In this document: positions 31,713 through 40,402 of the stretch, piece by piece
Layout of the letters: each line of letters opens with the position of its first letter
Position numbering within the stretch: position 1 is the stretch's first letter
DNA from: Fibrobacter sp.
GTDB taxonomy: Bacteria > Fibrobacterota > Fibrobacteria > Fibrobacterales > Fibrobacteraceae
Reading direction: 5' to 3'
NCBI GenBank assembly: GCA_024398995.1
Contig: JAKSIE010000013.1
Span: 1 to 43,799, forward strand
Length of the DNA stretch: 43,799 nucleotides
The notes under the pieces: generated by a model
What the model saw: only the letters and a program-made list of their open reading frames with translations
Database searches by the model: none
What the model was told of the DNA's origin: nothing
Position numbers and translations under genes: made by a program

Positions 31713-32684
31713 TTGGCAGAAAATTCACAAGAGACGCATTGGTCCGAAGTTAAGGAAGTAGGAGGGAGCCTTTGGCACTTCCGTTTCATGCTTTGGATTG
31801 TGCGCCACTTGCCTTTGCACCTTGTGGAACTTTGTACAGCGGTCATCTGTTTTTTCTTTTGGATTGGAGCTACTCCGGTACGTAAACGTTCCAGAGTCTA
31901 TCTTGAACATGTGGCCAAGGCTAACGGCAAAAGAATTCCGTTGCTTGCAACATACAAGCATGTTCTTGCCTTTGCCCTTTCCATGCTTGAAAAAATCCGC
32001 GGTTTTCAGGGCTCCATCAAGTTGAATCAGCTGGAAACGCAAAACGATGACCTGGACATGTTGGTAAAACAACTCGAAAATGGGGAAGGAGCTTTTCTCC
32101 TTTGTTCCCATCTGGGTAATATGGAAATGCTCAGGTCCCTTACGGGTTACGGTGAAAAGCATACGAAAAATGACTTTAAGGTTTTTCCTGTTGTTGATTT
32201 TTCTGGAACATCCAAGTTCAACGCTTTACTTCGGGAACTGAATCCTGAATTGATGGATCAGGTGGTGGATGCAAATTCCATCGGTGTGGATTCTGCCATA
32301 TGGATGAAGGAACGCATTGCCGAGGGGAACCTTGTGGTGATTGCAGGCGATAGAACTTCCGCCAACTCCAGAAACCGAAATGTGAAAACGGAATTCTTGG
32401 GCGAAACCGCAAACTTCCCGGAAGGTTCCTTCACTTTAGCCGGTGTTCTAAACGCTCCCATCTATTTTGTTTTTGCAATCCGTAAGAACGACTTTGATAT
32501 TCGATCTCCTTACGAAATGCACGTGGTCCGCGCTAAAACAGAACTGAGCGGGCCTCGTAAGGAACGCCCTGCTAAAATAAAGTTGTTGTTGCAGGAATAT
32601 ACCGGTTTGTTGGAAAGACATTGCCTAAGGCATCCTTACCAGTGGTATAACTTTTATAATTTCTGGGATAAGTCTATAGACTAA
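31713..32684 (+). CDS. Lipid A-type acyltransferase (LpxL/HtrB family) of the aryl polyene cluster
   Basis: A 323-residue member of the HtrB/LpxL lauroyl-acyltransferase superfamily. An N-terminal hydrophobic segment (about 33-55) is followed by the His-containing FLLCSHLGNMEMLR, the central VVIAGDRTSAN stretch typical of the family, and GEGAFL and HPYQWYNFYNFW near the end. Such enzymes move acyl groups onto lipids at the inner membrane; in APE synthesis it may join the polyene to a sugar or glycerol acceptor. Start taken as TTG 31713, which has AAAAGG only a few bases before it; a later in-frame ATG (about 31789) would drop part of the anchor. It follows the GT2 gene by 12 bases. Confidence 0.85.
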   Translation: MAENSQETHWSEVKEVGGSLWHFRFMLWIVRHLPLHLVELCTAVICFFFWIGATPVRKRSRVYLEHVAKANGKRIPLLATYKHVLAFALSMLEKIRGFQGSIKLNQLETQNDDLDMLVKQLENGEGAFLLCSHLGNMEMLRSLTGYGEKHTKNDFKVFPVVDFSGTSKFNALLRELNPELMDQVVDANSIGVDSAIWMKERIAEGNLVVIAGDRTSANSRNRNVKTEFLGETANFPEGSFTLAGVLNAPIYFVFAIRKNDFDIRSPYEMHVVRAKTELSGPRKERPAKIKLLLQEYTGLLERHCLRHPYQWYNFYNFWDKSID

Positions 32685-32697
32685 TTAGGCTAGGAAT

Positions 32698-33120
32698 ATG
32701 ATTAAAGAAACTGTTGAATTTCAGGTTGAGTTCTATGATGTGGATTCCATGCAGGTTGCCTGGCATGGTAACTACGTGAAGTTCATGGAAGTGGCTCGTT
32801 GCGCACTTCTTCGTAAAATCAAGTATGATTACATTGAAATGGAAAAGAGTGGCTACGCTTGGCCTGTGGTGGATTTGCATATTAAGTATATGCGTCCCAT
32901 GACCTTTTTGCAGAAGATTCGTTGTGAAGTCACTTTGGTGGAATACGAATTTGGCATGAAACTTGCCTACAAGTTTATGGATGCAGAAACGGGCAAGGTT
33001 CTGACAAAGGCTGAAAGTACCCAGATGGCTATTGACATTGCCAAGAAGGAATCCCTTTTCGGTAGTCCCAAGTGTTTTGTGGATCGCGTCCGTGCATGTG
33101 AGGCCTGTGAAAATGCTTAA
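32698..33120 (+). CDS. apeK: Hotdog thioesterase (4HBT type) of the aryl polyene cluster
   Basis: A 140-residue acyl-CoA/ACP thioesterase of the 4-hydroxybenzoyl-CoA (4HBT) hotdog family. The family signature is YDVDSMQVAWHGNYVKFMEV, with the catalytic Asp within it, followed by VDLHIKYMRPMTF. It can release a chain from an ACP or act as an editing enzyme. The last 8 bases overlap the start of the LolA-like gene, so it is translationally coupled to the transport genes. Ape gene letter assigned by cluster order. Confidence 0.9.
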   Translation: MIKETVEFQVEFYDVDSMQVAWHGNYVKFMEVARCALLRKIKYDYIEMEKSGYAWPVVDLHIKYMRPMTFLQKIRCEVTLVEYEFGMKLAYKFMDAETGKVLTKAESTQMAIDIAKKESLFGSPKCFVDRVRACEACENA

Positions 33121-33697
33121 CAAGATTTGCTTGATTTTTTTTGTGGGCTTGCTTGCTTCCGTAAGCTTTGGAGCGCCTGCCGCAGGTTCCAAGGCGGATC
33201 TGGTCAACGCCATGTCTGCCATGACCTCCCATAAAGTGACCAAGGGAAATTTCAAACAGATTAAGACTATCAAGAAACTGAACCGCGAATTTGTTTCTAC
33301 GGGAACCTTTGCCATCACAAACGGCGAAGGTATTTTGTGGAATGTGGAAAAGCCTTTTGCAAGTAAGCTCACCATTTCCGGTGACAAGATGATCCAGGAA
33401 TCCGCCAACGGCAAAAAAACAGAAATGGCCGCCAAGGACAATGCGGTGTTCGCTGAATTTTCCAGAACCATCCAGTCTGTATTTTCGGGCAAGGTAGATG
33501 AACTGGAATCTCATTTCGAAGTGTCTTTCAAGAAGTCTGGCAAGTCCTATGTGGTGGATCTTGTACCTCGCGAAGCCGCGGTTCGCACCGTTATCGCAAG
33601 CATGGTACTTGAGGCTTCCGCAGAACTGGACAAGGTTTCCTTGATTGATGGGGAAGGCAATACCACAGTTTATGAATTCGCTAACCACAGCCATTAA
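33113..33697 (+). CDS. LolA-like periplasmic carrier of the aryl polyene cluster
   Basis: A 194-residue secreted protein (signal peptide MLNKICLIFFVGLLASVSFG) with the fold pattern of LolA/LolB-type lipid carriers: GNFKQIKTIKKLNREFVSTG, GILWNVEKPFASKLTISGDK and an ending that resembles the LolA beta-barrel. It probably shuttles the polyene lipid across the periplasm from the MMPL exporter next to it. ATG 33113 gives a clean signal peptide and overlaps the thioesterase stop by 8 bases; the longer in-frame opening lies within that gene. Its 3' end overlaps the next gene's probable start by 26 bases. Confidence 0.87.
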   Translation: MLNKICLIFFVGLLASVSFGAPAAGSKADLVNAMSAMTSHKVTKGNFKQIKTIKKLNREFVSTGTFAITNGEGILWNVEKPFASKLTISGDKMIQESANGKKTEMAAKDNAVFAEFSRTIQSVFSGKVDELESHFEVSFKKSGKSYVVDLVPREAAVRTVIASMVLEASAELDKVSLIDGEGNTTVYEFANHSH

Positions 33698-36044
33698 GCA
33701 GAAACCTTTCTGCATCGCAATTTGGGTGGCTCTTCACGCCATCCTTTTTGTGCTGGGCGTGTTAAGCCCGTGGAATGTTGAAACCGATTTATACTCGGTT
33801 TTACCTGATTCCAGTGAATTCAAGAATGTGAGCGAGGCGGAAAAAGCGTTGAGTGCCCGCTCCATGCGAAATATCTCTGTATTGCTGGGCCACGAGAATT
33901 TTGATGTGGCAAAAAATGCCGCAGAAACCATAGAGCAAACCTTTTCCAAGGATGCAGGTTTTGAAGAAACCCGCTTGCATGTCGATGCGAATTCCATGAA
34001 GGAAATGCGGGGTTTTCTTTTTGAAAAACGATATGTGCTGCAGAGTCCTTCTGTCCGTGAAGCCTTGAAGAACGGGGATTTGTCCAGCTTGCAGGACGCC
34101 GCTGCCCAAAAAATTTATGGTGCCTTCAGCATGGCAGACCTGGGCAATCTTGAATGGGATCCTCTGTTGCTTGGGGAGCAGAACTTTGATTACTTTACGC
34201 TGGAATCGCCCTTGATGAGCGGAAAGTTCTCTTTGCGCGATGGAGTGCTTGCTGCTGCAGATTCCAACGTCACCTACGTGATGTGGAGTGCCGTTATCTC
34301 TAACAGTACGTCTGCCATGGCAAATGATGGCCACGTTTTGGGGCGCCTTTATGAAACTCTGGATTCGTTGCGCATGGTGGAACCTGGCCTTAAAATTGCA
34401 AAGTCCGGCGTACCTTTCCATAGTTATGAAAGTTCCAGAAATGCTCAAAGCGAAATTGCCTGGATTTCTGGAATTTCCATTGTCCTAATTTTGATTTTGC
34501 TGCTTACGGTTTACCGCTCGACTTTGCCCATCCTTTGCACGGTGGGTTCTATCGGTATTGCCGCCGCCGCAGCCCTGGCAACCACCTGGCTCCTTTTTGG
34601 TAGCATCCACATCTTTACCTTTGTCTTTGGTACCAGCGTGATCGGCGTTAGCATTGACTATGCCATCCATTTCTTTACGGATTGGAAAAAGGGCAGCTCC
34701 GGTTTTGAGGTTCGCCGTCATATTTTAAAAGGCCTTCTCCTTGGTTTTATGACCACGGAACTGAGCTATATTGCCTTGACTTTTGCGGATTTCCCGTTGC
34801 TTAAGCAGATGTCTGTATTCTCTATTGCGGGTCTTGCCAGTTCCTTTGCAACGATTCTTTTGCTGTTTCCTTGTTTGCCGCAGAACAAAAAGGCTGGTGT
34901 ACTGCCCACCATTATTCCCCAGAAGTTTATTTCCCTTTATTTGGGTGCGCCGCGAAAATGGGTTGCGAATGTTGTAAAGGTTGCTTTGTTGCTTGCGCTG
35001 GTTCCTGGCCTTTATCTGCTTAACGTGCAGACGGATATGCGCACCATGTATTCCATGAGCGACGAACTGAAGACTTCCGAGGTTCTTAGCGCAAAGCTGA
35101 ACAACCTTGGAATTTCTGCCAACTACTTCATTGTGGAAGGTGCGTCTCCCGAAGAGGTCCTTCGCACAGAAGAAGACTTGGTAAAGCGCCTTGATGTGGC
35201 AAAACAGGATTCCTTGATAAAGAATTTCCTGGCCACAAGTTCCTTGATCCCTTCCCAGAAAATCCAAAACGAAACAATTGAAAACCTGCGCAACATAGTG
35301 CTTTCTCCAAAGGATTCTAACAGTACGAACGAATCTCTGCATCAATACCTGGAAGGCGTAGGCATCACCAATGATTCTGCGTTTGTCAATTCCCTGAAGG
35401 TTACTCCGGAATATTTGACGGTTGAAAGTAAAGTTCCTCAGTCCTTTAAATCCCTTTTGAATATGCTCTGGATTGGTGAGGTTAATGGCAAATATTACAG
35501 TGCCGTTTTGCCGTTGCATGTGTCCAAGGATTTTGACATTTCTAAGCTTGCTGATGGCAACCCCAAGGTATACGCCGTCAACAAGATGGGCAATATTAAC
35601 GACACCCTGACAAACCTTTCTCGCGTGGCTCTAATGCTTGTGGCTATTGCCTACGTGATTGTTTTCGTAATTCTGGTGCTGGTCTACAAGTTTAGAACGG
35701 CGGTAAGAATCATCCGGGCTCCTGTTATCGCATGCCTTTTCCTGGCTTCGGTCTTTGGTTACGCTGGAATCACCTTCAATTTCTTTGCCATCGTGGGCAT
35801 TATCCTGACTCTTGGCATTGGCATTGACTATGCTCTTTTCTTTAACGAAGGCGGCCGTAAGAATTTGACTACGGCCCTTGCGGTTATGCTTTCTGCAACA
35901 ACCACCGTGATTTCCTTTGGCAGCCTTTCCTTTAGCAGCTTTACTCCGGTGGCTACATTTGGCCTGGCAACCCTTTTGGGAATCCTATGTTGCTTTACTT
36001 TATCGCCCCTTTCTGCCCGCTCCGTGAAAAAAGAGGACAATTAG
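33672..36044 (+). CDS. MMPL/RND-family exporter of the aryl polyene cluster
   Basis: A 790-residue inner-membrane transporter of the MMPL branch of the RND superfamily. It has the expected layout: one N-terminal membrane segment, a periplasmic domain, six segments from about residue 250 (ISIVLILILLLTVYRSTL and GVSIDYAIHFFTDW), a second periplasmic domain and a second six-segment group (LTLGIGIDYALFFNEGG and the FSPLSARS-like end). The duplicated G-x-x-x-D-Y-A motif is the proton-relay region. It likely exports the polyene lipid. ATG 33672 is preferred; a further upstream TTG/ATG pair (33645/33648) would add 8-9 polar residues. It overlaps the LolA-like gene. Confidence 0.92.
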   Translation: MNSLTTAIKQKPFCIAIWVALHAILFVLGVLSPWNVETDLYSVLPDSSEFKNVSEAEKALSARSMRNISVLLGHENFDVAKNAAETIEQTFSKDAGFEETRLHVDANSMKEMRGFLFEKRYVLQSPSVREALKNGDLSSLQDAAAQKIYGAFSMADLGNLEWDPLLLGEQNFDYFTLESPLMSGKFSLRDGVLAAADSNVTYVMWSAVISNSTSAMANDGHVLGRLYETLDSLRMVEPGLKIAKSGVPFHSYESSRNAQSEIAWISGISIVLILILLLTVYRSTLPILCTVGSIGIAAAAALATTWLLFGSIHIFTFVFGTSVIGVSIDYAIHFFTDWKKGSSGFEVRRHILKGLLLGFMTTELSYIALTFADFPLLKQMSVFSIAGLASSFATILLLFPCLPQNKKAGVLPTIIPQKFISLYLGAPRKWVANVVKVALLLALVPGLYLLNVQTDMRTMYSMSDELKTSEVLSAKLNNLGISANYFIVEGASPEEVLRTEEDLVKRLDVAKQDSLIKNFLATSSLIPSQKIQNETIENLRNIVLSPKDSNSTNESLHQYLEGVGITNDSAFVNSLKVTPEYLTVESKVPQSFKSLLNMLWIGEVNGKYYSAVLPLHVSKDFDISKLADGNPKVYAVNKMGNINDTLTNLSRVALMLVAIAYVIVFVILVLVYKFRTAVRIIRAPVIACLFLASVFGYAGITFNFFAIVGIILTLGIGIDYALFFNEGGRKNLTTALAVMLSATTTVISFGSLSFSSFTPVATFGLATLLGILCCFTLSPLSARSVKKEDN

Positions 36045-36062
36045 TTTTCTAACTTTATATTT

Positions 36063-36671
36063 GTGAGAAAACGTTCCCTTAGATTTTGCATTGCCTTGCT
36101 TGCTTGCCTTTGTGCAGGCGCATTTATGGCTGGTTGCCATAAGTCTTTGGTAAAACCGGGATCTACACCTGTTTTCTTTTCTGATTCCCGTTCTGTAGGC
36201 CTTTTACCCACTTCTGCCATGAAGGTTCCTATGGATATGCCTCAGCATCTGGAAGGCACGTTCATCAAGGAAGATGGGTCAGAAACAAGTTTTGATGGGG
36301 ATACCTGGGTTAGGGCAAACGATTCCATTTTGACCGTCATTTTGTTCGGCGGTTTTGGAACGACCCTTGCGGAACTGACCTATGTCGGCGACAGCGTCTC
36401 TTTTGAAAGCTCCGTCATGGATGTGAAAAAGATGAAGGCCGAGTACGTATTGGCTGACCTTCAGGTTTGTTTTTACCCCTTTGAGGCTCTTAAGGAGAAT
36501 TTTGAACAATCCGGTTTTGAATTTACTGAAGTATTGAATGGTGATGATTTTGTAAGAACCCTTTCCGAGAATGGAAAAACCATTTTGAAAGTGGAGAAGA
36601 AAGGTTCCGAAATCAACCTGGTCAATGAACTTCGTCGTTACAAGTACCATATCACTTTAGGATCCAACTGA
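36063..36671 (+). CDS. DUF3261-like lipoprotein of the aryl polyene cluster
   Basis: A 202-residue predicted lipoprotein (lipobox FMAGC, Cys25), similar in layout to the DUF3261 lipoproteins found after the MMPL gene in ape clusters. The C-terminus TILKVEKKGSEINLVNELRR then YKYHITL is the most characteristic part. It may receive the product at the outer membrane, as LolB does for lipoproteins; that is inference. The start is GTG 36063 with no Shine-Dalgarno sequence. The stop overlaps the next ATG (TGATG, 36669-36673), so the ketosynthase is coupled to it. Confidence 0.85.
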   Translation: MRKRSLRFCIALLACLCAGAFMAGCHKSLVKPGSTPVFFSDSRSVGLLPTSAMKVPMDMPQHLEGTFIKEDGSETSFDGDTWVRANDSILTVILFGGFGTTLAELTYVGDSVSFESSVMDVKKMKAEYVLADLQVCFYPFEALKENFEQSGFEFTEVLNGDDFVRTLSENGKTILKVEKKGSEINLVNELRRYKYHITLGSN

Positions 36672-37870
36672 TGAAACGTCCGTTGTACATTAATGATTTT
36701 GGCTTCCATTGCATTTTAGGTGGCGATAAGAAGACTGTGCTTGAAAAGCTTGCCCGTGGTGAACGTGGTGAGTTTAGCCTTATTGATGTTGATGGCGTGA
36801 TGCGCCCGGCGGCTATCATTGATACCGATGATTTGCCAAAGGTAAGCGATCCTAAGTTTGACTATCGAATTAATCGCCTGAGCAATGCGGCTCTTGCCGG
36901 TATTGACGGTTCTGTACGCAAGATGGTGGACATGTTCGGCGCAGACCGTGTGGGTATTTTTATCGGTTCCTGCGACAATGGCTCCGAAGCATCCCTCCAG
37001 GCCCTCAGGTGCCTTAAGGAAACAGGCTCTTTCCCCGAAGGTTATGTTCTAGATTACCAGAGTGTAGAGTTTCCTGCCATGTATATTGCGGAACGCTATG
37101 GCATTCGTGGCATGATGGAAGTTCATTCTACGGCTTGCGCTTCCAGTGTTAGTGCTTTCGTTTCTGCACGAAACAACCTTTATGCAGGAAACTGCGACGC
37201 AGCCATTGTTGGCGGCGTGGACATTGCAGCCCTTCCGGTGATTCTTGGCTTTGCTTCTCTAGAAGCCATGAGCGACAAGCCCACCAATCCTTTTAGTGCT
37301 AATCGTTCCGGCCTTACCTTGGGTGATGCTGCGGCATATTTCGTGATTACCCGTGAATTTTGCGAAACTCTTTGCACCGATGAATGCAAGGGCCTGGTGG
37401 TAGAAGGTCTTGGAGAAAGTGCTGACGCAGATCACATTACCGCTCCTCGTGCTGATGGGGAAGGTGCCTACCAGGCAATGAAGGCTGCTCTGGAGGATGC
37501 CGAGCTGGAACCGTCTCAAATAGACTACGTCAATCTTCATGGTACGGGCACAAAGCTGAATGATGCCATGGAAGGCTTGGCCGTCAATAGGCTTCTGGGT
37601 GAAAACGTTCCCATCAGTTCGACTAAGGCCCTGACTGGACACACGCTGGGCGCCTCGGGAGCCCTTGAAACCGCGTTCTGCTGTATGGCTCTAAAGAACC
37701 AAATTCTGCCGGCCCACCTCAACGACGGTGTAGTGGACACCCAGATTCCCAAGGTTCATCTGGTTTCCCCGGGTGAAAAACCTGCCCGTCTTAAGCGCTG
37801 CCTCAGCAATTCCTTTGCCTTTGGCGGTTGCAATGCAAGTTTAGTGATTACCAATGGCTTGGATGGATAA
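36671..37870 (+). CDS. apeO: Beta-ketoacyl-ACP synthase (elongating ketosynthase) of the aryl polyene cluster
   Basis: A 399-residue type II ketosynthase that condenses malonyl-ACP with the growing chain. The thiolase-fold triad is complete: Cys156 in HSTACASSVSAF, His290 in NLHGTGTKLND and His324 in ALTGHTLGASGA. It should pair with the short chain-length-factor-like protein encoded on the minus arm. The N-terminus (MKRPLYINDFGFHCILG) resembles APE-type ketosynthases more than FabF/FabB. Between DUF3261 and the dehydratase it holds the position of apeO, and the letter rests on that order. Confidence 0.93.
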   Translation: MKRPLYINDFGFHCILGGDKKTVLEKLARGERGEFSLIDVDGVMRPAAIIDTDDLPKVSDPKFDYRINRLSNAALAGIDGSVRKMVDMFGADRVGIFIGSCDNGSEASLQALRCLKETGSFPEGYVLDYQSVEFPAMYIAERYGIRGMMEVHSTACASSVSAFVSARNNLYAGNCDAAIVGGVDIAALPVILGFASLEAMSDKPTNPFSANRSGLTLGDAAAYFVITREFCETLCTDECKGLVVEGLGESADADHITAPRADGEGAYQAMKAALEDAELEPSQIDYVNLHGTGTKLNDAMEGLAVNRLLGENVPISSTKALTGHTLGASGALETAFCCMALKNQILPAHLNDGVVDTQIPKVHLVSPGEKPARLKRCLSNSFAFGGCNASLVITNGLDG

Positions 37871-37871
37871 T

Positions 37872-38360
37872 ATGATTGACATCGATTTGGATTTGAACAA
37901 AAAAAGTGACCTGGAACAGCTTGTTCCCCACAAGGGAAAAATGTTTCTTTTGGATCGCGTAAAGGATTGCGACCTGGATACAATCACCATTCAAACCCAG
38001 GTGGATATCAATGAGTCTTGCATGTTCTATGATGAAAATCTTGGCGGTGTTCCTGTCTGGATTTCCTTTGAGTACATGGCTCAAAGCATATCTTTGATGT
38101 CCGGGATCTTTGGCCGTTCTCATAATGAGCCTCCTAAAGTTGGCTTTATTATGAGTGTTTCCAGTTTCAATTCCCATGTGCCCGTGTTCAAGAAGGGTGA
38201 CATAATTACCCTGAAGGTACACCAGACTATCCGTATGGATGCTGCTGTTACGTTCGAAGGCCAGGCTTATATTGGGGACTGCGAAAACGGAATCCTTGCT
38301 GCGGATGGGGTTTTGAACACCGTCGAGGTCCCGGATCCTCAAAAATCCCTTGGATTGTAG
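37872..38360 (+). CDS. apeP: Second hotdog dehydratase (ApeP-like)
   Basis: A 162-residue hotdog protein. It begins like FabZ (LVPHKGKMFLLDRVKD), but where FabZ has the catalytic GHFPG it has YDENLG (about 53-58), with no His. The catalytic acid is present: Glu67 in ISFEYMAQSIS. It is therefore a half-site protein whose partner must provide the His. The dehydratase domain at 30583-30930 has the His but not the acid. ATG 37872 has GGATGG just upstream; in-frame ATGs at 37854 and 37863 would overlap the ketosynthase gene. A 74-base gap of no evident function follows. Confidence 0.87.
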   Translation: MIDIDLDLNKKSDLEQLVPHKGKMFLLDRVKDCDLDTITIQTQVDINESCMFYDENLGGVPVWISFEYMAQSISLMSGIFGRSHNEPPKVGFIMSVSSFNSHVPVFKKGDIITLKVHQTIRMDAAVTFEGQAYIGDCENGILAADGVLNTVEVPDPQKSLGL

Positions 38361-38434
38361 CGACCGCGCATTCGCCTTCAGATTTGGTTCGGCGGCACAA
38401 TGGCCTTCGCAATTATTTCTAACTTTTAACATAT

Positions 38435-39157
38435 ATGGATAATCAGGTTTTAATTACTGGCGCCAGTGGTGGTATTGGCCAGGCTATTGCTAAGGCTGTA
38501 GCTTTGGCTGGTTATACCGTTGTGGCCCACTACAATAAAAACGCTGCCCCCGTGGAAGCTCTGGCCGAAGAAATCCGTGCCGCCGGCGGTAGCATTCGTA
38601 CCTTGCAGTTTAATGTTCGTGACCGTGAGCAGTGCCGTGAAGTCCTTGAAAAGGATATTGCTGAAAACGGAACTTATTATGGCGTTGTGACCAATGCCGG
38701 CGTTTGCGCCGATGCAGCTTTCCCTGCCATGACCGACGAATACTGGGACAAGGTGATCGATACAAACCTGAATGGATTTTTTAATGTGGTTCATCCTTTG
38801 GTAATGCCCCTGTGCCGTAAGAAGCGCGGCCGCATCATTACCATTTCCTCTGTTTCTGGTGTTATCGGAAACCGTGGTCAGGTGAACTATAGTGCTTCCA
38901 AGGCTGGCCTTATTGGTGCTACCAAGGCTCTCGCTACAGAACTTGCCAGCAGAAACATTACTGTGAACAGCATTGCTCCCGGAGCCATTGATACTGAAAT
39001 GGTCAAGGATGCTCCCCTGGACATGATTCTGCCTGCGATTCCCATGAAGCGTTTGGGTAAGCCCGAGGAAGTCGCTGCTACTGTTGTGTTCTTGTTGTCC
39101 GAAGGCGCGGCATACATTACCCGCCAGGTGATTTCTGTAAATGGAGGTTTGGCATGA
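38435..39157 (+). CDS. apeQ: 3-oxoacyl-ACP reductase (ketoreductase) of the aryl polyene cluster
   Basis: A 240-residue short-chain dehydrogenase/reductase of the FabG type that reduces the beta-keto group with NADPH. Seen: nucleotide-binding TGASGGIGQAIAKA, the catalytic Ser139 region ITISSVSG, Tyr152-x3-Lys156 in NYSASKAG, and the C-terminal INGGLA-like end (here VNGGLA). Length is typical (about 245). The 74-base gap upstream has no clear ribosome site or terminator. Its last 4 bases overlap the start of the second ketosynthase (ATGA). Confidence 0.94.
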   Translation: MDNQVLITGASGGIGQAIAKAVALAGYTVVAHYNKNAAPVEALAEEIRAAGGSIRTLQFNVRDREQCREVLEKDIAENGTYYGVVTNAGVCADAAFPAMTDEYWDKVIDTNLNGFFNVVHPLVMPLCRKKRGRIITISSVSGVIGNRGQVNYSASKAGLIGATKALATELASRNITVNSIAPGAIDTEMVKDAPLDMILPAIPMKRLGKPEEVAATVVFLLSEGAAYITRQVISVNGGLA

Positions 39158-40383
39158 GTCGTAGGGTTGTAGTTACAGGTGGATCCTGCATTTCCTCTTT
39201 GGGAATGGAACTGGATGACATCTTTACAAATCTTAAGTCTCTGAAGAACCGCGTAGTGCGCATGGAGGACTGGGACAAGTTCGCCCAGATGAACACACGC
39301 CTTGCCGCTCCCATCCTTTACGACCTGCCGGAATACCCCCGCAAAAAGATCCGTGGTGCCGGCCGCGTTGGAATTTTGGCTTTGGCCTCCGCAGATAAGG
39401 CTATGCAGGTGGCTGGCCTTGCGGGTGACACCGAACTTCTGAAGTCTGGCCGCGTAGGAGTAGCCTACGGTTCCTCCATGGGTAGTGTGAATCCTTTGAT
39501 GGATTTCTTCTCCATGTTGAATCCGCCTTACGACTGCTCCAAGATTACCGCAACAACCTACATCCGTTCCATGCCCCAGACTTGCGCTGTGAACATCAGC
39601 GTGTTCTTTGGTATGACTGGCCGCTTGATTACCACAAATACAGCTTGCACCAGTGGTAGCCTTTCTATCGGTTACGCTTACGAAGCCATCAAGTACGGCA
39701 TGCAAGACGTGATGGTGGCCGGCGGCGCCGATGAACTGGACCCCACGGAATCCGCTGTTTTTGATACTTTATTTGCAACAAGCGTCAAGAATGACTCTCC
39801 GGAGTTGACTCCTGCCGCCTACGACAAGGACCGCGATGGTCTTGTGATTGGCGAAGGCGCTGGAACCATTGTTCTTGAAGAATACGAACACGCCAAGGCC
39901 CGCGGCGCACACATCTATGCAGAACTGGTGGGCTTCGGCCACAATACCGACGGAGACCACATCACTCAGCCTAAGAAGGAAACCATGCAGGTTGCCCTGG
40001 AATTGGCCCTGAAGGATTCCGGCTTATCTCCCGATGCTATTGGTTACATCAACGGCCATGGCACTGCAACCCACCACGGTGATATTGCCGAAAGCTGGGC
40101 TACCTACAATGCCATGAAGGGCCGCGCAGTCCCCCTGTCTAGCCTCAAGAGCTACATCGGTCACACCTTGGGAGCCTGCGGTGGTATCGAGGCCTGGTCC
40201 GCCATCCACATGATGAACACCGGCTGGTTCAGTCCCAATTTGAACTTGAAAAACGTGGATCCTGAATGTGCTACCTTGGACTACATCACAGGTTCTGGCC
40301 GCGAAATGGATGTGGAATACATCATGTCCAACAATTTCGCTTTTGGTGGAATCAATACATCCTTGATTTTCAAGAAAGTCTAA
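39154..40383 (+). CDS. apeR: FabF-like ketosynthase of the aryl polyene cluster
   Basis: A 409-residue ketosynthase of the FabF type. The triad is Cys165 (NTACTSGSLS), His302 (INGHGTATHHGD) and His337 (SYIGHTLGACGG). In ape systems this second, homodimeric ketosynthase is thought to take the first condensation on the aryl starter or to help with early elongation. It is the last pigment gene of the plus arm; the three barrel-like genes follow after 19 bases with their own good ribosome site, so the transcript may continue into them. Confidence 0.94.
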   Translation: MSRRVVVTGGSCISSLGMELDDIFTNLKSLKNRVVRMEDWDKFAQMNTRLAAPILYDLPEYPRKKIRGAGRVGILALASADKAMQVAGLAGDTELLKSGRVGVAYGSSMGSVNPLMDFFSMLNPPYDCSKITATTYIRSMPQTCAVNISVFFGMTGRLITTNTACTSGSLSIGYAYEAIKYGMQDVMVAGGADELDPTESAVFDTLFATSVKNDSPELTPAAYDKDRDGLVIGEGAGTIVLEEYEHAKARGAHIYAELVGFGHNTDGDHITQPKKETMQVALELALKDSGLSPDAIGYINGHGTATHHGDIAESWATYNAMKGRAVPLSSLKSYIGHTLGACGGIEAWSAIHMMNTGWFSPNLNLKNVDPECATLDYITGSGREMDVEYIMSNNFAFGGINTSLIFKKV

Positions 40384-40402
40384 AACATAAGGGGTAGGAG
40401 AA

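Larger units (their letters stand above)
25368..40383. other. Aryl polyene (APE) biosynthetic gene cluster
   Basis: The cluster has two diverging arms meeting at a 137-base spacer (27932-28068). Minus arm: methyltransferase, chain-length-factor-like ketosynthase, acyltransferase. Plus arm, in the order E to R of described ape clusters: ACP, ACP, membrane domain + ligase + dehydratase, glycosyltransferase, acyltransferase, thioesterase, LolA-like, MMPL exporter, lipoprotein, ketosynthase, dehydratase, ketoreductase, ketosynthase. APE products are yellow polyenes with an aryl head group, bound to the outer membrane and protective against oxidative stress. Flexirubin clusters are related but typically include a tyrosine/histidine ammonia-lyase and resorcinol synthesis genes, which are absent here. 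Confidence 0.92.

Noticed and set aside
38361..38434. A possible regulatory RNA or terminator between the ApeP-like and ApeQ-like genes
   Set aside because: Only short imperfect repeats of GCCTTCGC are present, without a stable stem and T run.
25368..40383. A flexirubin or fatty acid biosynthesis locus
   Set aside because: No ammonia-lyase or resorcinol-forming genes are present, and MMPL, LolA-like, DUF3261, chain-length-factor and paired half-site dehydratases identify an aryl polyene cluster rather than primary fatty acid synthesis.
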